Source: a virus
Strand: one strand, 5' to 3'
Virus record (IMG/VR): IMGVR_UViG_3300020405_000022
Span: 1-23,184 of that record
DNA: 23,184 nucleotides
A program made the translations under genes and the position numbers. This document shows positions 1 through 11,800 of the stretch, piece by piece. Under the pieces are notes generated by a model that was not told the origin of the DNA, ran no database searches, and was given only the letters and a program-made list of their open reading frames with translations. The first letter of the stretch is position 1. Every line of letters starts with the position of its first letter.

Positions 1-3000
1 AAAGTTGTATCGTATGGATTGCTTTGAAATACTGTGCTAGGATCATTATAAGTTCCTGTTTTATGATTTGGTTGTGCTAATCTGAATGTAATTAATTGAT
101 TTCCCTGACCAAATGTTCCGATAACAGTTTCACTTACAGAAAATGTACCAGAGACCATGGAGATTTCTAATAATTTAGGAACAATATCAATTCCACTCCT
201 TCCTTCAAAGAATGGATAATGTCTGACACCTGGTGTTAAATTTAACGCACTAAATCCAACATTTCTAGATCTTATAAATGGTTCGGGTATTGATGAACTT
301 AATATTCTTTCAGTTGATGTTCCTTCAGTATCTCCAAGAAGAGTTCTTGTGCCTCCATCAATTTCCACAACTCTTGTCCAGTTGTCTTCTGATGGATTTA
401 AAGTTATTCTACCCTCACGAACAACAACTTCATATGGGTTTACATTTTCAACTCTACTTGCTTGTGAATTACCAATATCACTTTTTACTTCAGTGTATTT
501 TAAAGTTATTAAATCTCCTGTTTTTTGTACATTTGGATCTAATAATTCCAAATTTTGTGAAAAATCGGCAGAATTAATATCAATACTTTCAGATACACCC
601 AATAGTGGTTTTACAGAAAAGAAATCTATTGGAGAAATCATTTCTTCATTTTCAGAATCAATACTAACTTTAGTATCTTGATTGTCTAAATCAAGTCTTT
701 GAGCATCTTTAAAATCATCTACAAAAAATCCAGATTTAAATCTATCACCAGTTATATCTTTAATTTGTAAAGTTTTTGTGTCTATTTCCAATAAACTTAG
801 ACTGGTTATTACTTCTAAGTTTTCTATCCTATCTTCTAATTTTCCAATATCCCTCATGGTATATCTTCTATTATCAATTAATCTAATTTCAGCATCATCT
901 GAATTATAAAGATATGCTGGAAGATTAATTGTAGCAACATGCATTGCACCATCGATTAAAGCTGGTGGTTTTGGATTGAGTGAAGATATGCCTTTTAGAA
1001 CTGCAAAATCACCTTCATAGTCCTCCCCACTAGATAGAATTAACTTATCAATTCTAGGTAAGAAATAACTATACCCTAACCTAGACTCACCTTGTGGAGC
1101 AACTACAAAATTAATTGGACTTCCTGAGAAAAATCTACTAGTAAACGCAAATGGTGAGTAAGTAGCATACACAGTACTTGTTACTCTAGGTCTAAAATCA
1201 AGAGTATCTGTAGACCTTAAATTATTTGCTAAGATTGGTATATCACTTGTAAATCTATCTTGATCATAAGAATTAACTGTAAATACATCACCATCATCTG
1301 TAGATGGAACAACATATGAATTAAATATTACCAAAAGTCTTCTTGATGGAGCACTTATGGTTGGTTTCCTAACAATTCTTGAATAATCATAATATTGTTC
1401 TCTTTGTCCTTTGTCTAAAGAATATTTTTCAGTAACATTTGCATTATTTCCAAGAGTAATTCCTTGAACTGTGGTTTCAATATTTGACTCTTCAAATGTT
1501 ACCAACTCACCTAATGTAAATTGATTATCTGTAAAATATGCAATCTCAACATTCTCACCGTCTACTCTAGTGACTAATTGAGCAACTGCTCCACTATCTT
1601 GTCCAATTATCTTTTCACCAACAACAGTATTTGTGTTCAAAGACAAACCAGAAACTGTTGTAAGTCTATCAAGAGTAGGATCATTCTCATCTTGAGATTC
1701 TAGAACAGAGACAATATTAACAACATCAGGAACATTTAATGATATTTCCCTATCTTCTATTCTCAATCCGTAATATTGATTAAATGTTAGTCCATTTGTA
1801 CTAGTAGATACACCAATTTTTGTTTTATTGACAATAAATTTATTACTTCTTGTAAATTGCTTTGATTTACTTACAATTCCTTGTTTTTCTACTGTGACAT
1901 TAATTATCGCATTTCCATTATAATTTCTACTTAGTCCACTAAGTTGCACTCTTGATCCACCATCAACTAATTTAAATTGATCTCTTGTCAATGGTTCTAT
2001 TACTCCATCAGCATAAACTAAAGAATATCTTTGAGTATCAAAATTAGTATAAAAAGAACTACTTATTCCTGCAGGAATGTCCTGTGTAGTAGAATTAGCA
2101 CCAGCAAGATTAATAAGTGCTGTTTGTGCTGAAATTGTTAATGTAGAATTTCCTAAATTAGCCTCACATATATTTTCGGCAGTTAATTTTGCATATAATC
2201 CAGTATTTTCATTATCAACTATAGTAGGTGTTGCTAATGAAATTGAAGATGAGGTATTTATACCAACTGAACCATCATTTACTCCAGCAACAGTTGCGAT
2301 TCCAGCAACAGTTAAGGTTTTTAAATCTGGACTAATGGCAGTAACTCTATTGAAACTGATATCAGAAGTTCCTGCAGTTTGGTATTGTATGATAGAATCT
2401 GTTTTTATACCACTAAATGCATTACCAGGAGATGTTATAGATCCAGTTACACCATCACTTGAGGTAATTATACTATTGTTGAAAGATTGTACTGATTGTA
2501 TTCTGGTTGTTTCTAATATTGTATCAGCTTCAAAAGATATTGATGATGTAGATTGAGATACTGATTTTATATCTTGGATTCCATATGCTCTTACACTTGC
2601 AATAGATCTAAATGTTTCTCCATTACTAGTATCAATAATTAATTTTTCATTAGGAATAAAAGTACCTGATGTTTGAGATAGAACAATCTCGTTTGCACCT
2701 GATACTGTAGCATTAATAAATCCTGTGGCACCACTACTATCACCTCTAACAAAAGAACTAATATTTGCTGATAAAGGTGTGTTTAAAGTAATAAAAATAT
2801 ATGTCTGAACATCAAATAAATGAAGATTCCACTGACTTGCAGCATCTTCATATGGACTATTTCTCAATCCAAATGAATATACTCTTGCTTTTCCTATCTC
2901 ATGTTTACCTGTTTCACCTCTTCTTTTGGAGAATAAACTTATAACACTAGTGTTTCCTATGCCTACATCAGGTGTTCCTGTTACATTATTAACTCTTAAC

Positions 3001-4190
3001 ATGGTTCCCATATCAAAAGGAACTAAAGCACTCGAAATATTTTCTTTATCTCTAGGTTTATCAAAATCTATAATTTTTGTTCCAGGTTGATTAATTCTAA
3101 AACCCTTTACATATGCTTTTCCAGAACTTACTTCCAGACAACCTAAATCATCTGATGGAGTATTACCCTGTTCAGTAACTTCATTAGATTTAAATATTCC
3201 TCCATTTGATAGTCCAGTGTCTAAAGAATCTGCAATCTTTACTTCAAAATTATCTAAGGAATAATTTCCAGATTCTTCAAACGTTCTAGCAGCTAGATAT
3301 TTTTCTAATTCATTATAAACAGAAAAATCTTGTAATTTTTTAAGTTCACCTTCTCTTAATTTAATTAATTCTACAAAATCAATATCATTAGTATCTGTTA
3401 AAGATTTTTTTGATAAAGTTGCTGTGATTTTTAACCTGTCAGCACCAGGTGCTGCAAAATTAGAAAATCCTTTTGCATTATCAAATAATGAGGAATCGTC
3501 ATTAGATGATATAATTGATTCTGTAATAGTTAATCCTACTCGATATGATGGATTATCTGAATATGGATCTAACACTATAGTGCTTGCAGGAACACTTACA
3601 AAGGTTCCTCTAACGAAGTATACACCTTCATTCATTTTTACTGCACTACCCACAGCTGAGGCGTTTGTAGGCACCAATGTGGCTACACTTTCACCTGTAG
3701 AGATTGTAGTATTTCCATAAGTTAGATCTTCTAAAGTTATTAAAGGTTCACCGTCCTCTAAATTTGATATTGAATTTTCAGTATTTCCTGTTAAATATTT
3801 TATAAAAATTGTGGTATCTGTAATATCAGTTGAATCACTTGGTGTTTTGCAATCATTAACTAAAATTTCTATACCTGAATTTTGTCCTTTTAGTTTTTTA
3901 CCTTTTAATTGATCAAGATAAAGAGATATTGGAAGACCTAAGTGCTCTGATTCTAATTTTATTGAATAATATTCATTATCATATAAAACACCACCAGGAA
4001 TCACCATTGATCCTTCTTTGAATACATGATTTCCAAAGGATTTAATTTGATTCTGGAGTATTGATTGAAGGGTGGTTAACTCTCTAGCTTGAACAGGTCT
4101 ACCTGGTTTAAATAGAACCTTGTAAAAATTATTGTCTTCATTAAAATCATCATAATAAGGACTTATATTTAAATTTGTTTTCTGTGACAT
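1..4190 (-). CDS. DUF4815-type virion structural protein, C-terminus beyond the left edge
   Basis: This frame starts with ATG at 4190, three bases after the gp8 stop, and I found no stop in the stretches I translated down to the left edge, so at least 1396 residues are present and the C-terminus is missing. Residues about 10-60 carry the opening typical of DUF4815 proteins: PYYDDFNEDNNFYKVLFKPG, then VQARELTTLQSILQNQI and FGNHVFKEGSMV. Later landmarks are DTLDFRPRV near residue 980, an amphipathic helical stretch YTMRDIGKLEDRIENLE near 1110, and FRLAQPNHKTGTYNDPS near the window edge. In marine T4-like phages such proteins are annotated as structural proteins and lie next to gene 8. By position it is probably a peripheral baseplate or fibre-attachment component, which is inference. 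No ribosome-binding site is obvious beyond a GGA about 12 bases upstream. It is probably co-transcribed with gp8 from the late promoter at 5871-5878. Confidence 0.85.
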   Translation of the reverse strand, partial: MSQKTNLNISPYYDDFNEDNNFYKVLFKPGRPVQARELTTLQSILQNQIKSFGNHVFKEGSMVIPGGVLYDNEYYSIKLESEHLGLPISLYLDQLKGKKLKGQNSGIEILVNDCKTPSDSTDITDTTIFIKYLTGNTENSISNLEDGEPLITLEDLTYGNTTISTGESVATLVPTNASAVGSAVKMNEGVYFVRGTFVSVPASTIVLDPYSDNPSYRVGLTITESIISSNDDSSLFDNAKGFSNFAAPGADRLKITATLSKKSLTDTNDIDFVELIKLREGELKKLQDFSVYNELEKYLAARTFEESGNYSLDNFEVKIADSLDTGLSNGGIFKSNEVTEQGNTPSDDLGCLEVSSGKAYVKGFRINQPGTKIIDFDKPRDKENISSALVPFDMGTMLRVNNVTGTPDVGIGNTSVISLFSKRRGETGKHEIGKARVYSFGLRNSPYEDAASQWNLHLFDVQTYIFITLNTPLSANISSFVRGDSSGATGFINATVSGANEIVLSQTSGTFIPNEKLIIDTSNGETFRSIASVRAYGIQDIKSVSQSTSSISFEADTILETTRIQSVQSFNNSIITSSDGVTGSITSPGNAFSGIKTDSIIQYQTAGTSDISFNRVTAISPDLKTLTVAGIATVAGVNDGSVGINTSSSISLATPTIVDNENTGLYAKLTAENICEANLGNSTLTISAQTALINLAGANSTTQDIPAGISSSFYTNFDTQRYSLVYADGVIEPLTRDQFKLVDGGSRVQLSGLSRNYNGNAIINVTVEKQGIVSKSKQFTRSNKFIVNKTKIGVSTSTNGLTFNQYYGLRIEDREISLNVPDVVNIVSVLESQDENDPTLDRLTTVSGLSLNTNTVVGEKIIGQDSGAVAQLVTRVDGENVEIAYFTDNQFTLGELVTFEESNIETTVQGITLGNNANVTEKYSLDKGQREQYYDYSRIVRKPTISAPSRRLLVIFNSYVVPSTDDGDVFTVNSYDQDRFTSDIPILANNLRSTDTLDFRPRVTSTVYATYSPFAFTSRFFSGSPINFVVAPQGESRLGYSYFLPRIDKLILSSGEDYEGDFAVLKGISSLNPKPPALIDGAMHVATINLPAYLYNSDDAEIRLIDNRRYTMRDIGKLEDRIENLEVITSLSLLEIDTKTLQIKDITGDRFKSGFFVDDFKDAQRLDLDNQDTKVSIDSENEEMISPIDFFSVKPLLGVSESIDINSADFSQNLELLDPNVQKTGDLITLKYTEVKSDIGNSQASRVENVNPYEVVVREGRITLNPSEDNWTRVVEIDGGTRTLLGDTEGTSTERILSSSIPEPFIRSRNVGFSALNLTPGVRHYPFFEGRSGIDIVPKLLEISMVSGTFSVSETVIGTFGQGNQLITFRLAQPNHKTGTYNDPSTVFQSNPYDTT

Positions 4191-4193
4191 GTT

Positions 4194-5843
4194 TTAGAAT
4201 TCCAGGATAACTTTAATGTCTTCTTTTTGTCTACTATCTCTAGTGATCAACTGCCTATTATCTAGGTAGATAATATCACCTGACTGATTATTTATCTCAG
4301 ATTGTGCTATACCATCTTTAAATTCTACACCTAAATCGATAACCTTAGTTCCTGTTGGGTTCGTTGTGATACCGCTAAATGAAGTATTAATACCAATAGT
4401 ATAAGTACTGGTGCCATCAGTTCCAGTTATTGCACCCTGATCAGAAAAATCATATATTTGACCATTAGCACCTGAGATACTGCTAATACCAGTAGTATCT
4501 TGTTGATCCCCTGTAGTAGAATTAAAATATAATGATCTATCTTGATAGTATTTAAGAACTGCTATTTGATTAGTTGAATCTTCTGATATAATATCAAAAG
4601 AAGTTACATAACCTCTCACCTTTCCAATAGTACTACCAGTGCCTACAGTTTTGACATCTTGCTCAATTATATCCCCTATTTTAACATCTGAAGAAGATGG
4701 AAATGTATTTAGATATAATGATTTAACTGATGAGTATTGAGTTTGATTATATATTTCAGTTGAACCTATTGAAGTTGGATTCTTAACGATACCTATTTGA
4801 GCAAATTTAGTATCTATTGGAAAATCTTTTGTAGAATCATCAAATCTAGCATAAATTAAAACCCTATCTGCACCCAATTCCTTGTAAATATCAGACCCAT
4901 GTCCCTTTGAAGGTGGTATAATAGGAATTAGTTTTGCATTAGGAGAGGTTGGTTGTATATCCGTTAGATCAAGTATTCCGTAAGTGTATCCTTTTCCTCC
5001 AACTGATACTTGCACATCACTAATCTTAGTATCTGTTCCCACTTCAACTACTGCTCTTCCACCAGTACCATCACCTACAATTTTGACTTCAAAACCATCA
5101 TCACCAGCATTTTTATATCCAGTGCCACCATCTTCAACAAATATTTTTTTAATTTGATTATTACTAATATCAGAATTTCCATTATCTCTTACATTAGCAA
5201 TATTACTATCAGTAGATGTTTCCCAATTATTAGGTAATGGTATAAATTCTGTAGCATCAAATTTTATAATATCACTTGGAGGGACTGTAAATAAGTATTT
5301 CCAGAGATATCCATCATCTGTAGCACCAGTTGCTCTAAATGGTTCTAATCCAGTTAGTGTTGGTTCATTTAAAGATGCATTACCCGTTGTGTTTATACCT
5401 GATGATCCATTGTCGATACAAATATAGACATTAAAGTCTTTATTAATTACATAAAAATTAGAATCATACAACCTTGCTGTTTGACCATTGGGTGCTTTAT
5501 TGGATGAACTATAATCATGTCGATACATATCATAAGTAGTATCTTTGACCCAATTTATTTTTCTTACAACTCTTCTGATATTATCAGGTGTGATTTTTTT
5601 ACCAAAAATCATGGTATCTCTAACATGATTCAAATAATTAATACTATCAACAGGACTTTTTCTAGTGGATTGATCATTCCATTGTGCATCACTTTCATTT
5701 CTACCAAACGCATTTGGGTTATTAACAACAGATGGATTTGATAATCCAACAAAAACATAATATGAATTTGCGGTATTATTTACATCTCCTAAAAAATTAC
5801 CTGCGTTATTAATTCTAAATTGATCTGTTACAATTGCCGACAT
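4194..5843 (-). CDS. 8: Baseplate wedge subunit gp8, enlarged
   Basis: A 549-residue homologue of T4 gp8, a dimeric baseplate wedge protein. Residues 2-16 (SAIVTDQFRINNAGN) match the gp8 start; residues 176-189 (DDGYLWKYLFTVPP) match T4 GDGYVWEYLFEIPP; and the end, SGDIIYLDNRQ near 521-531 followed by a terminal ILEF, matches T4 SGEMIYMENR...ILFTF. T4 gp8 has 334 residues. The extra length lies roughly at residues 225-310 and 365-515. The first insert contains two glycine-tyrosine modules (VEDGGTGY at 236-243 and VGGKGY at 281-286) of the same kind as those in the neighbouring 4122-residue protein. The gene follows the giant gene after a 51-base gap that holds a late promoter. No good Shine-Dalgarno sequence is visible. 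The gp8 assignment rests on both ends and the central motif and is firm. The function of the inserts is unknown. Confidence 0.93.
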   Translation of the reverse strand: MSAIVTDQFRINNAGNFLGDVNNTANSYYVFVGLSNPSVVNNPNAFGRNESDAQWNDQSTRKSPVDSINYLNHVRDTMIFGKKITPDNIRRVVRKINWVKDTTYDMYRHDYSSSNKAPNGQTARLYDSNFYVINKDFNVYICIDNGSSGINTTGNASLNEPTLTGLEPFRATGATDDGYLWKYLFTVPPSDIIKFDATEFIPLPNNWETSTDSNIANVRDNGNSDISNNQIKKIFVEDGGTGYKNAGDDGFEVKIVGDGTGGRAVVEVGTDTKISDVQVSVGGKGYTYGILDLTDIQPTSPNAKLIPIIPPSKGHGSDIYKELGADRVLIYARFDDSTKDFPIDTKFAQIGIVKNPTSIGSTEIYNQTQYSSVKSLYLNTFPSSSDVKIGDIIEQDVKTVGTGSTIGKVRGYVTSFDIISEDSTNQIAVLKYYQDRSLYFNSTTGDQQDTTGISSISGANGQIYDFSDQGAITGTDGTSTYTIGINTSFSGITTNPTGTKVIDLGVEFKDGIAQSEINNQSGDIIYLDNRQLITRDSRQKEDIKVILEF

Positions 5844-5870
5844 TTTTTATATTCTATGGTTTTTTTCTTA

Positions 5871-5878
5871 TATTTATA
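5871..5878 (-). promoter_or_regulatory. T4-type late promoter for gp8
   Basis: Read on the minus strand this is an exact TATAAATA, the late-promoter element recognised by the T4 sigma-like factor gp55. It lies in the only gap longer than a few bases between gene 25 and the DUF4815 gene, 28 bases upstream of the gp8 start. That is the same spacing as the proximal late promoter has to gene 25. Confidence 0.75.
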
Positions 5879-5894
5879 CTAGGTTTAGTTGTCT

Positions 5895-8800
5895 TTAATC
5901 TGGTCTACTCTTATCGAGCAATGCACCCGTATTTCTTATACCAGAATTTCTTCTCTGTATAGTTGGAAAAGTTGATAAACCAGAGTTTACAGTTTTTCCA
6001 GAAATAGTGACCGATATTCGATCTGCAACCACTGGATTCCTAGTACCACCAGTTAATTTACCCCAAGAGAACCTACCAGATATACCACTAGTTGAAATAC
6101 CTGTTAATGAAGTATCTGTTTTCACACCAGCAACAAATTCTGCTGTATTTGAAGTGGTGCTATATGAACTAATTAAGTATATATTGTCAAAGAATGATGT
6201 TCCGATTCCCACAGGAGCACCTGTTGCTGTCACAACAGAGGTAACACCTGCTCCAACCGCAGTATCAAATATGTAAATTGGATCTCCATTTGACAATCCA
6301 GTAAATGTTCCAGATTCTTTTTCTAAGAAGAATTTTATAGTAGAACTACTCAATACATTTATTGAGGTAACTATGCCACTAAATCCACTTGAACCAGTGA
6401 ATCCAGTTATCAATTCATGTGGAGTTGTTGGAACTGGTGCTATTACATGTGGAACGATTGATGTGGAATATCCAATACCTCCATCATTAATTGTTACTGA
6501 AGTTATGATACCACTTGTTATGTTACCTGTTGCTGTTGCAACATGTGTGTTAATACCTGTAGTTGGTACACCAACTGAAATTGATGTTGTTGTCCCTACA
6601 TACCCTTCACCACCATCATTTACTGTTATAGATTGTACTGTTCCTCCAACAGAAATTACAGCAGATAAATTAGCTACTCTTGGTGTTATTGACTCATCAA
6701 CAACTAATACACCTATGTCATTCGGACTTTCATAGAAGAACTGTGTGGTAGAAGAATCAGTTCCAAGTCCGATACTATCAAGATAAAAATCTTGATCACT
6801 TGTTGAAAAATCTTTAATTATCTTAGATTCTGGGAATATTAGAGGTTCTATTAAAGGTCTTACTTTAGTTACTAACTCACCATTAATAAATTTATCAGTT
6901 TTTTGTTTTATCCATCTCAATGGTTTTGATACTTGAGAATTAATTCCTTCTTCAAAATACACATTTGTTTCAATTAAATCTGATGTTACTATACCTGCTA
7001 TGACTCTTCTATTTTGATCTTCATTGGAAATATCACTATTTTTTAATAATTGTATCTCATCTCCAACCTTCACCGATTCATTAGCATCCACAAAAGTTAC
7101 ATCAACATTATCTGTTCCCTTAAAGAAAAATATAACCACATTATCACTTTGATCTGGTGGTTCTGTAAATTGGAAAGATGTTCCACCATCGAATGTATAA
7201 GCTTCACCAGGATTTTGTACCACACCATTCACAAATATTAATATAAGAGCCTGCATATCAATATCTGAATTTGCTTTGGATTCAAATGAAACTAGTTCTC
7301 CTTTGAAATTAAGAGGGAATCTAGTTCTAACTCCGTCTTGAAGATTTCTAATTGAATCAATATAATCAAATTCTCCCACATTCCAAGAGCAAAAACTATC
7401 AGTAAATACTTCATTTACAGTAAATTCAACTTCACTTAATGGTGATGATAAAGACTTATCAGTAATTAATCCCACTGGTTTAAATACATCACCTTTTCTA
7501 AATCCATAACCAGTTCTTGCAATGTCAAATGATTTAACTTCAAATAAAGTAGAACCAATACCAGTTGTATTACTACCTCCAACATTAATATTTAAAAGTA
7601 ACCCAATTCCAGTATCAGTAGTAGTGCCTAAACCAACTCTAGAAACTCCAACTACAGGTAAATTTTCATATGTTGGTGAAGGTGGTATTATTTTTGGATT
7701 TATATAACTTGTTCCACCACCAACAACAGAGAAAATTAAAGTTCCACCAATACCAACAGTTGCAGTGATAGTAGCACCAGATCCAACTCCACCACCAGAT
7801 CCAACATTTACAGTAAGTGTATTTACAGTAGTGCTTCCTATTGATAAAGACGCATTATGTGCTGGATCTGTTGTTCTTGGATATGGATGATCTGTTGAAT
7901 ATGCATCTTTATCACATCTAAAGACTAATGACTCAGTTGCTATACCTATAGTATTAGAGTTTGTTAATCCATGATTTGGGATAGTTAGTACCAAAACTCC
8001 CGATAGAGAATCATAAGACACATCAGTTGGAGTAAATTTTGACCCTGTATTTGCTTCTATAGAATTGTTAGAAGAACTAACAAATCTATGTTGATAAACT
8101 TCATCTATAATTCCTATGCTTATAATGCCATTCCCAGTTTCACTTAGTTCTGGACGATATCCAGATCCATGAAAATCTCTAGTGCCTACACCAACTGCAG
8201 TGATTGAACCTCCAACACCTAATATAGCAGTGACAGCAGCACCAGCTAAAGGAGCAATTCCTAATCCACCAGTATATCCAATTGATATGATCTGTCCAGA
8301 TCTTGGCAATTGATTTTGATTTACATCAGAATCACTAATAATTTGAGTTCCATCAGATGATGATATTCCACTAAATACAAAACTTGTTATTCCTGCAGAT
8401 TCTACAAACTCATAATTATTATCTGGGTTTTTAAGTGTTGTTGGGGGTTGAAATACTCCATTTAAGGTAACAAAACTACTTCCTGTGGTAAGACCAGTTG
8501 TATTTACTCCTGATATTGATACTGTAAAAGTTTTACCAATTCCTGTAAATTCAGTTGAAACATCATCAAAAACTGCATTTGAAGAATAATCTTGTTGTAG
8601 ATATACTCTTCCAGTAAAAGATGATCTTAATTGTTCTCTATTAGAATCATCCTTCTCAGTAACACCTGCTCCTCTAGGTGGATCTGTAAAGAATATTTTT
8701 TCATCAACAATATTATACCCACCTTTAAATAATCTAACTAAAGTTGAATCTGTGTGAGTGGATACAGATGTTCCAACAACGGATCTAGTAACATCTACTA

Positions 8801-11800
8801 ATTTTAAAACTCCAGTATTTGTTATTGGACCTACATTTGTAGTACCGAAACCAACATTGTTAACTTTTACAATTTCATCGTCTATTTTCAATAAATCATT
8901 AATGACTATTGATGAAATTCCTGCTAAAGATAATATTGTAGTTGATATTGATACCTGACCACTAACATTTCCAGATAATGTTGTTGTTATTGGAGTAAAT
9001 GTTATTGGAGATTGTATTACATTATCAAGAGTTATTAAAGTTTTTTCATTTTTCTTAAACATAGTCAATTGATGCCTATTTCCTGATCCAACAGAATTAA
9101 ATGTGATAGGAGATCCTCCTTTAGTTGTTGATAATTGGAATATAGGTGAGTTGGTTGTGCCTGAAGGTAAAACTACATATACTTCACTTGGTAAAGGGTT
9201 GCCATTTGACATTACTAGTGATGAGATTCCCACACCCTCAATTGAAGATCCTGGTTTGTAAATTAATCTTTCATTTCTATTGAAGAAATTGTTAGTAATA
9301 GTGAATTCTCCTGTAGAAAGATTAACAGATCTTGTTGGATTAAAGAATTTAGAAAATATAAGATTATTGTTATTTTTTATGGGAAAACTTAAAGTATCTG
9401 CCCTACTACTATTCAAAGCATCAAATTGTAAAAGAGATAAGGATTCATTAGTTTTACCATAATTTAAAATTGGAGTTGAATTTATTAAATCTAAATCTGT
9501 ATTAATAATTTCATTGTAAGATTGTATCTGCAAATCACCAACCCCAATAAATGAAGAATCTGGATGGAATTTTAAATTAAGATTTGATCCATTATATTCA
9601 GATGAAAATGTTCCAATTCCAGATTCTGATCCTATTGATATGAATGGATATTGTGTTACGAAAGTATCATCATTATCATGAGTCATTAAAATCTGATGTA
9701 AAGCACTTGTTTCTCCTATTGATACTCTTACTATACTTTTAACTGTAGAATCTTTTACAGTTGTAAATCCTGCTATAACACCAGTTGAAGCAATACTTAC
9801 AAAATTAGATTCTAATCTTGCAGAATTTTCTGAACCATCTGGTTGATCTTGTTCTTTAAATCTAAATGTACCTATACCAGATGATGTTTTACCAAAACCA
9901 ACAATTTTTGATTTAACTAAAATTGAATTAGTTCTGTCATTTTCAAAATCTAAAGATAAAATATTTGAGTTAAGATTTGAAGTGAATGTTCCTATTGATA
10001 AATCAGTATTTGTTTCTAAAGAATAATTTGATATATATGAATTTGTACCGTCATGAGTTAGATAGAGTTCTATAATATTTCTTTCATTGGCAAAAGTATC
10101 ATTAACTTCAATTGTTGCAAAGTAAGAATCAATATCAGAAATATTGGATGATATAATGGTGGATGTAGTAGATGATGAAACATTTACATTTCTTCCCTCT
10201 AAATCAACAAACCCAAGAGAGGTTTTACCTATTCCAGTTCCTGGTAAAAATGTTTGTTGTAAAATCTTAATATCCAGATCATTTTCAAAAATATTTGTAG
10301 GTAAAAATTGAAGTGCAAAACTTCCATCTTCTTGTTGATTTCCAACAATATCAACTAATTCAGATTCTGTTCCCATAGACCCTTTTTGAATCGTAACTAT
10401 ATCTGAATCAATGAAATCTATAGATGTTATTAATTCTGTTGTTTGAAGAATCTCACCTGTAGTTCCTGTTGCAGGAACTCTTGCCTGAATTAAAAATCTA
10501 TCAAACGAACTTGTAAGATCTAATTTACCACTTGTATCTGCATTATTTGTTGCTTCTTTAAATAATTCTGATATATCATCAATTAATAAAACTTTATTTG
10601 TAGAACACTCAAAGAAATTAGAAAGACGTTTATTTTCAAAAGTAATAAATTTTGATCTAAGTGGATTTGATAAAACATCAACATCCTGAACTAAATCAAA
10701 AGTATCAATTGCATCTACTCTATTTTCCGAAGTTAAATCTCTAATGATGGTTGATGAATCAACAACTATATCTGTTCCTACACCAATAAAAGAAGTAATT
10801 CCCACATCTGCAAAATTTTTAAGTCCAGTTGTATGAACTAATTTATTTACAGGACTTACTATTTTTTGATACTCTATTGGACTTTGAATAGTATATGATA
10901 AAGATTGATAGTAATCATTATCAGGAATTACTTGATAATCTTGATTTAATTTACCAACATCATTTGACCATCCAAGTAGTTTTTCAGATGAAAAATCAAC
11001 TTTAAATTCACCTTTATTTTTGAATATTGTGTTTATAGTAGCTACTACACCAGAAGAAAATCCTTTTAACTTATCTTCAACTTTTAAATCAAAAGTTCCT
11101 AAAACTTTTATATAACTATTTGATACTTGATTTAAAACTAAATCAACACTGATATAATTGCCATTATTTCTAGATACTAATATTTTTTCACCTATAATAA
11201 ATTTTGATAATTCAGTGTTAACTGTAAATTGTGGATAATTTTTAAAATTAATTACAGATCCAAAATTCTGAGTAGTTTTTGCTAATCCTGGATTTGAAAC
11301 TAATTCGTTAATATTAAATTCTAATTTGAATGGATTAGGATTTATTCCACCAACTATTCTAGTAACTGGATAGAATGCAAATTTATTTTCTGGAGAATTA
11401 AAGGTATTTCCATATTCATTCTCTACATTTTCTACAAAAATTTTATCTCCTGCTTCAAATGGTGCAGTTGAAAAACCTAAAATGGGAGTGGCAAGAGTTA
11501 CAGTTACTATACCTACAGTATCATTTGTTATAATCGTACCACCGATTGTAATATTTGTAATTGGTATTCCACTTGTATTGTTTTTAGCAAAAACATCACA
11601 GTTTCCAATACCAAAGGGAGTTCTAACAATATCTACAGAAGTTATTGCTTGTGTTGCTGGACTAATATTTGCTTTCAAAAATCCACTATCTACAATTTCT
11701 TTTGTTTCAACATCTTGAACTACTAATTCAGGTTCACTTAAATAATTTTCTCCACCATTGTTAACTAAAACTGAGGTAATTTTATTTGAATTTTTTGTAG

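Noticed and set aside
2255-2262. Exact TATAAATA on the minus strand inside the DUF4815 gene
   Set aside because: It is within coding sequence, with no gene start downstream at a suitable distance; chance occurrence is likely in AT-rich DNA.
278-3720. Plus-strand open frames of 98-159 residues opposite the DUF4815 gene
   Set aside because: They lie antisense to a frame with clear protein-family motifs, have no ribosome-binding sites or recognisable domains, and reflect the AT-rich composition and codon pattern of the true gene.
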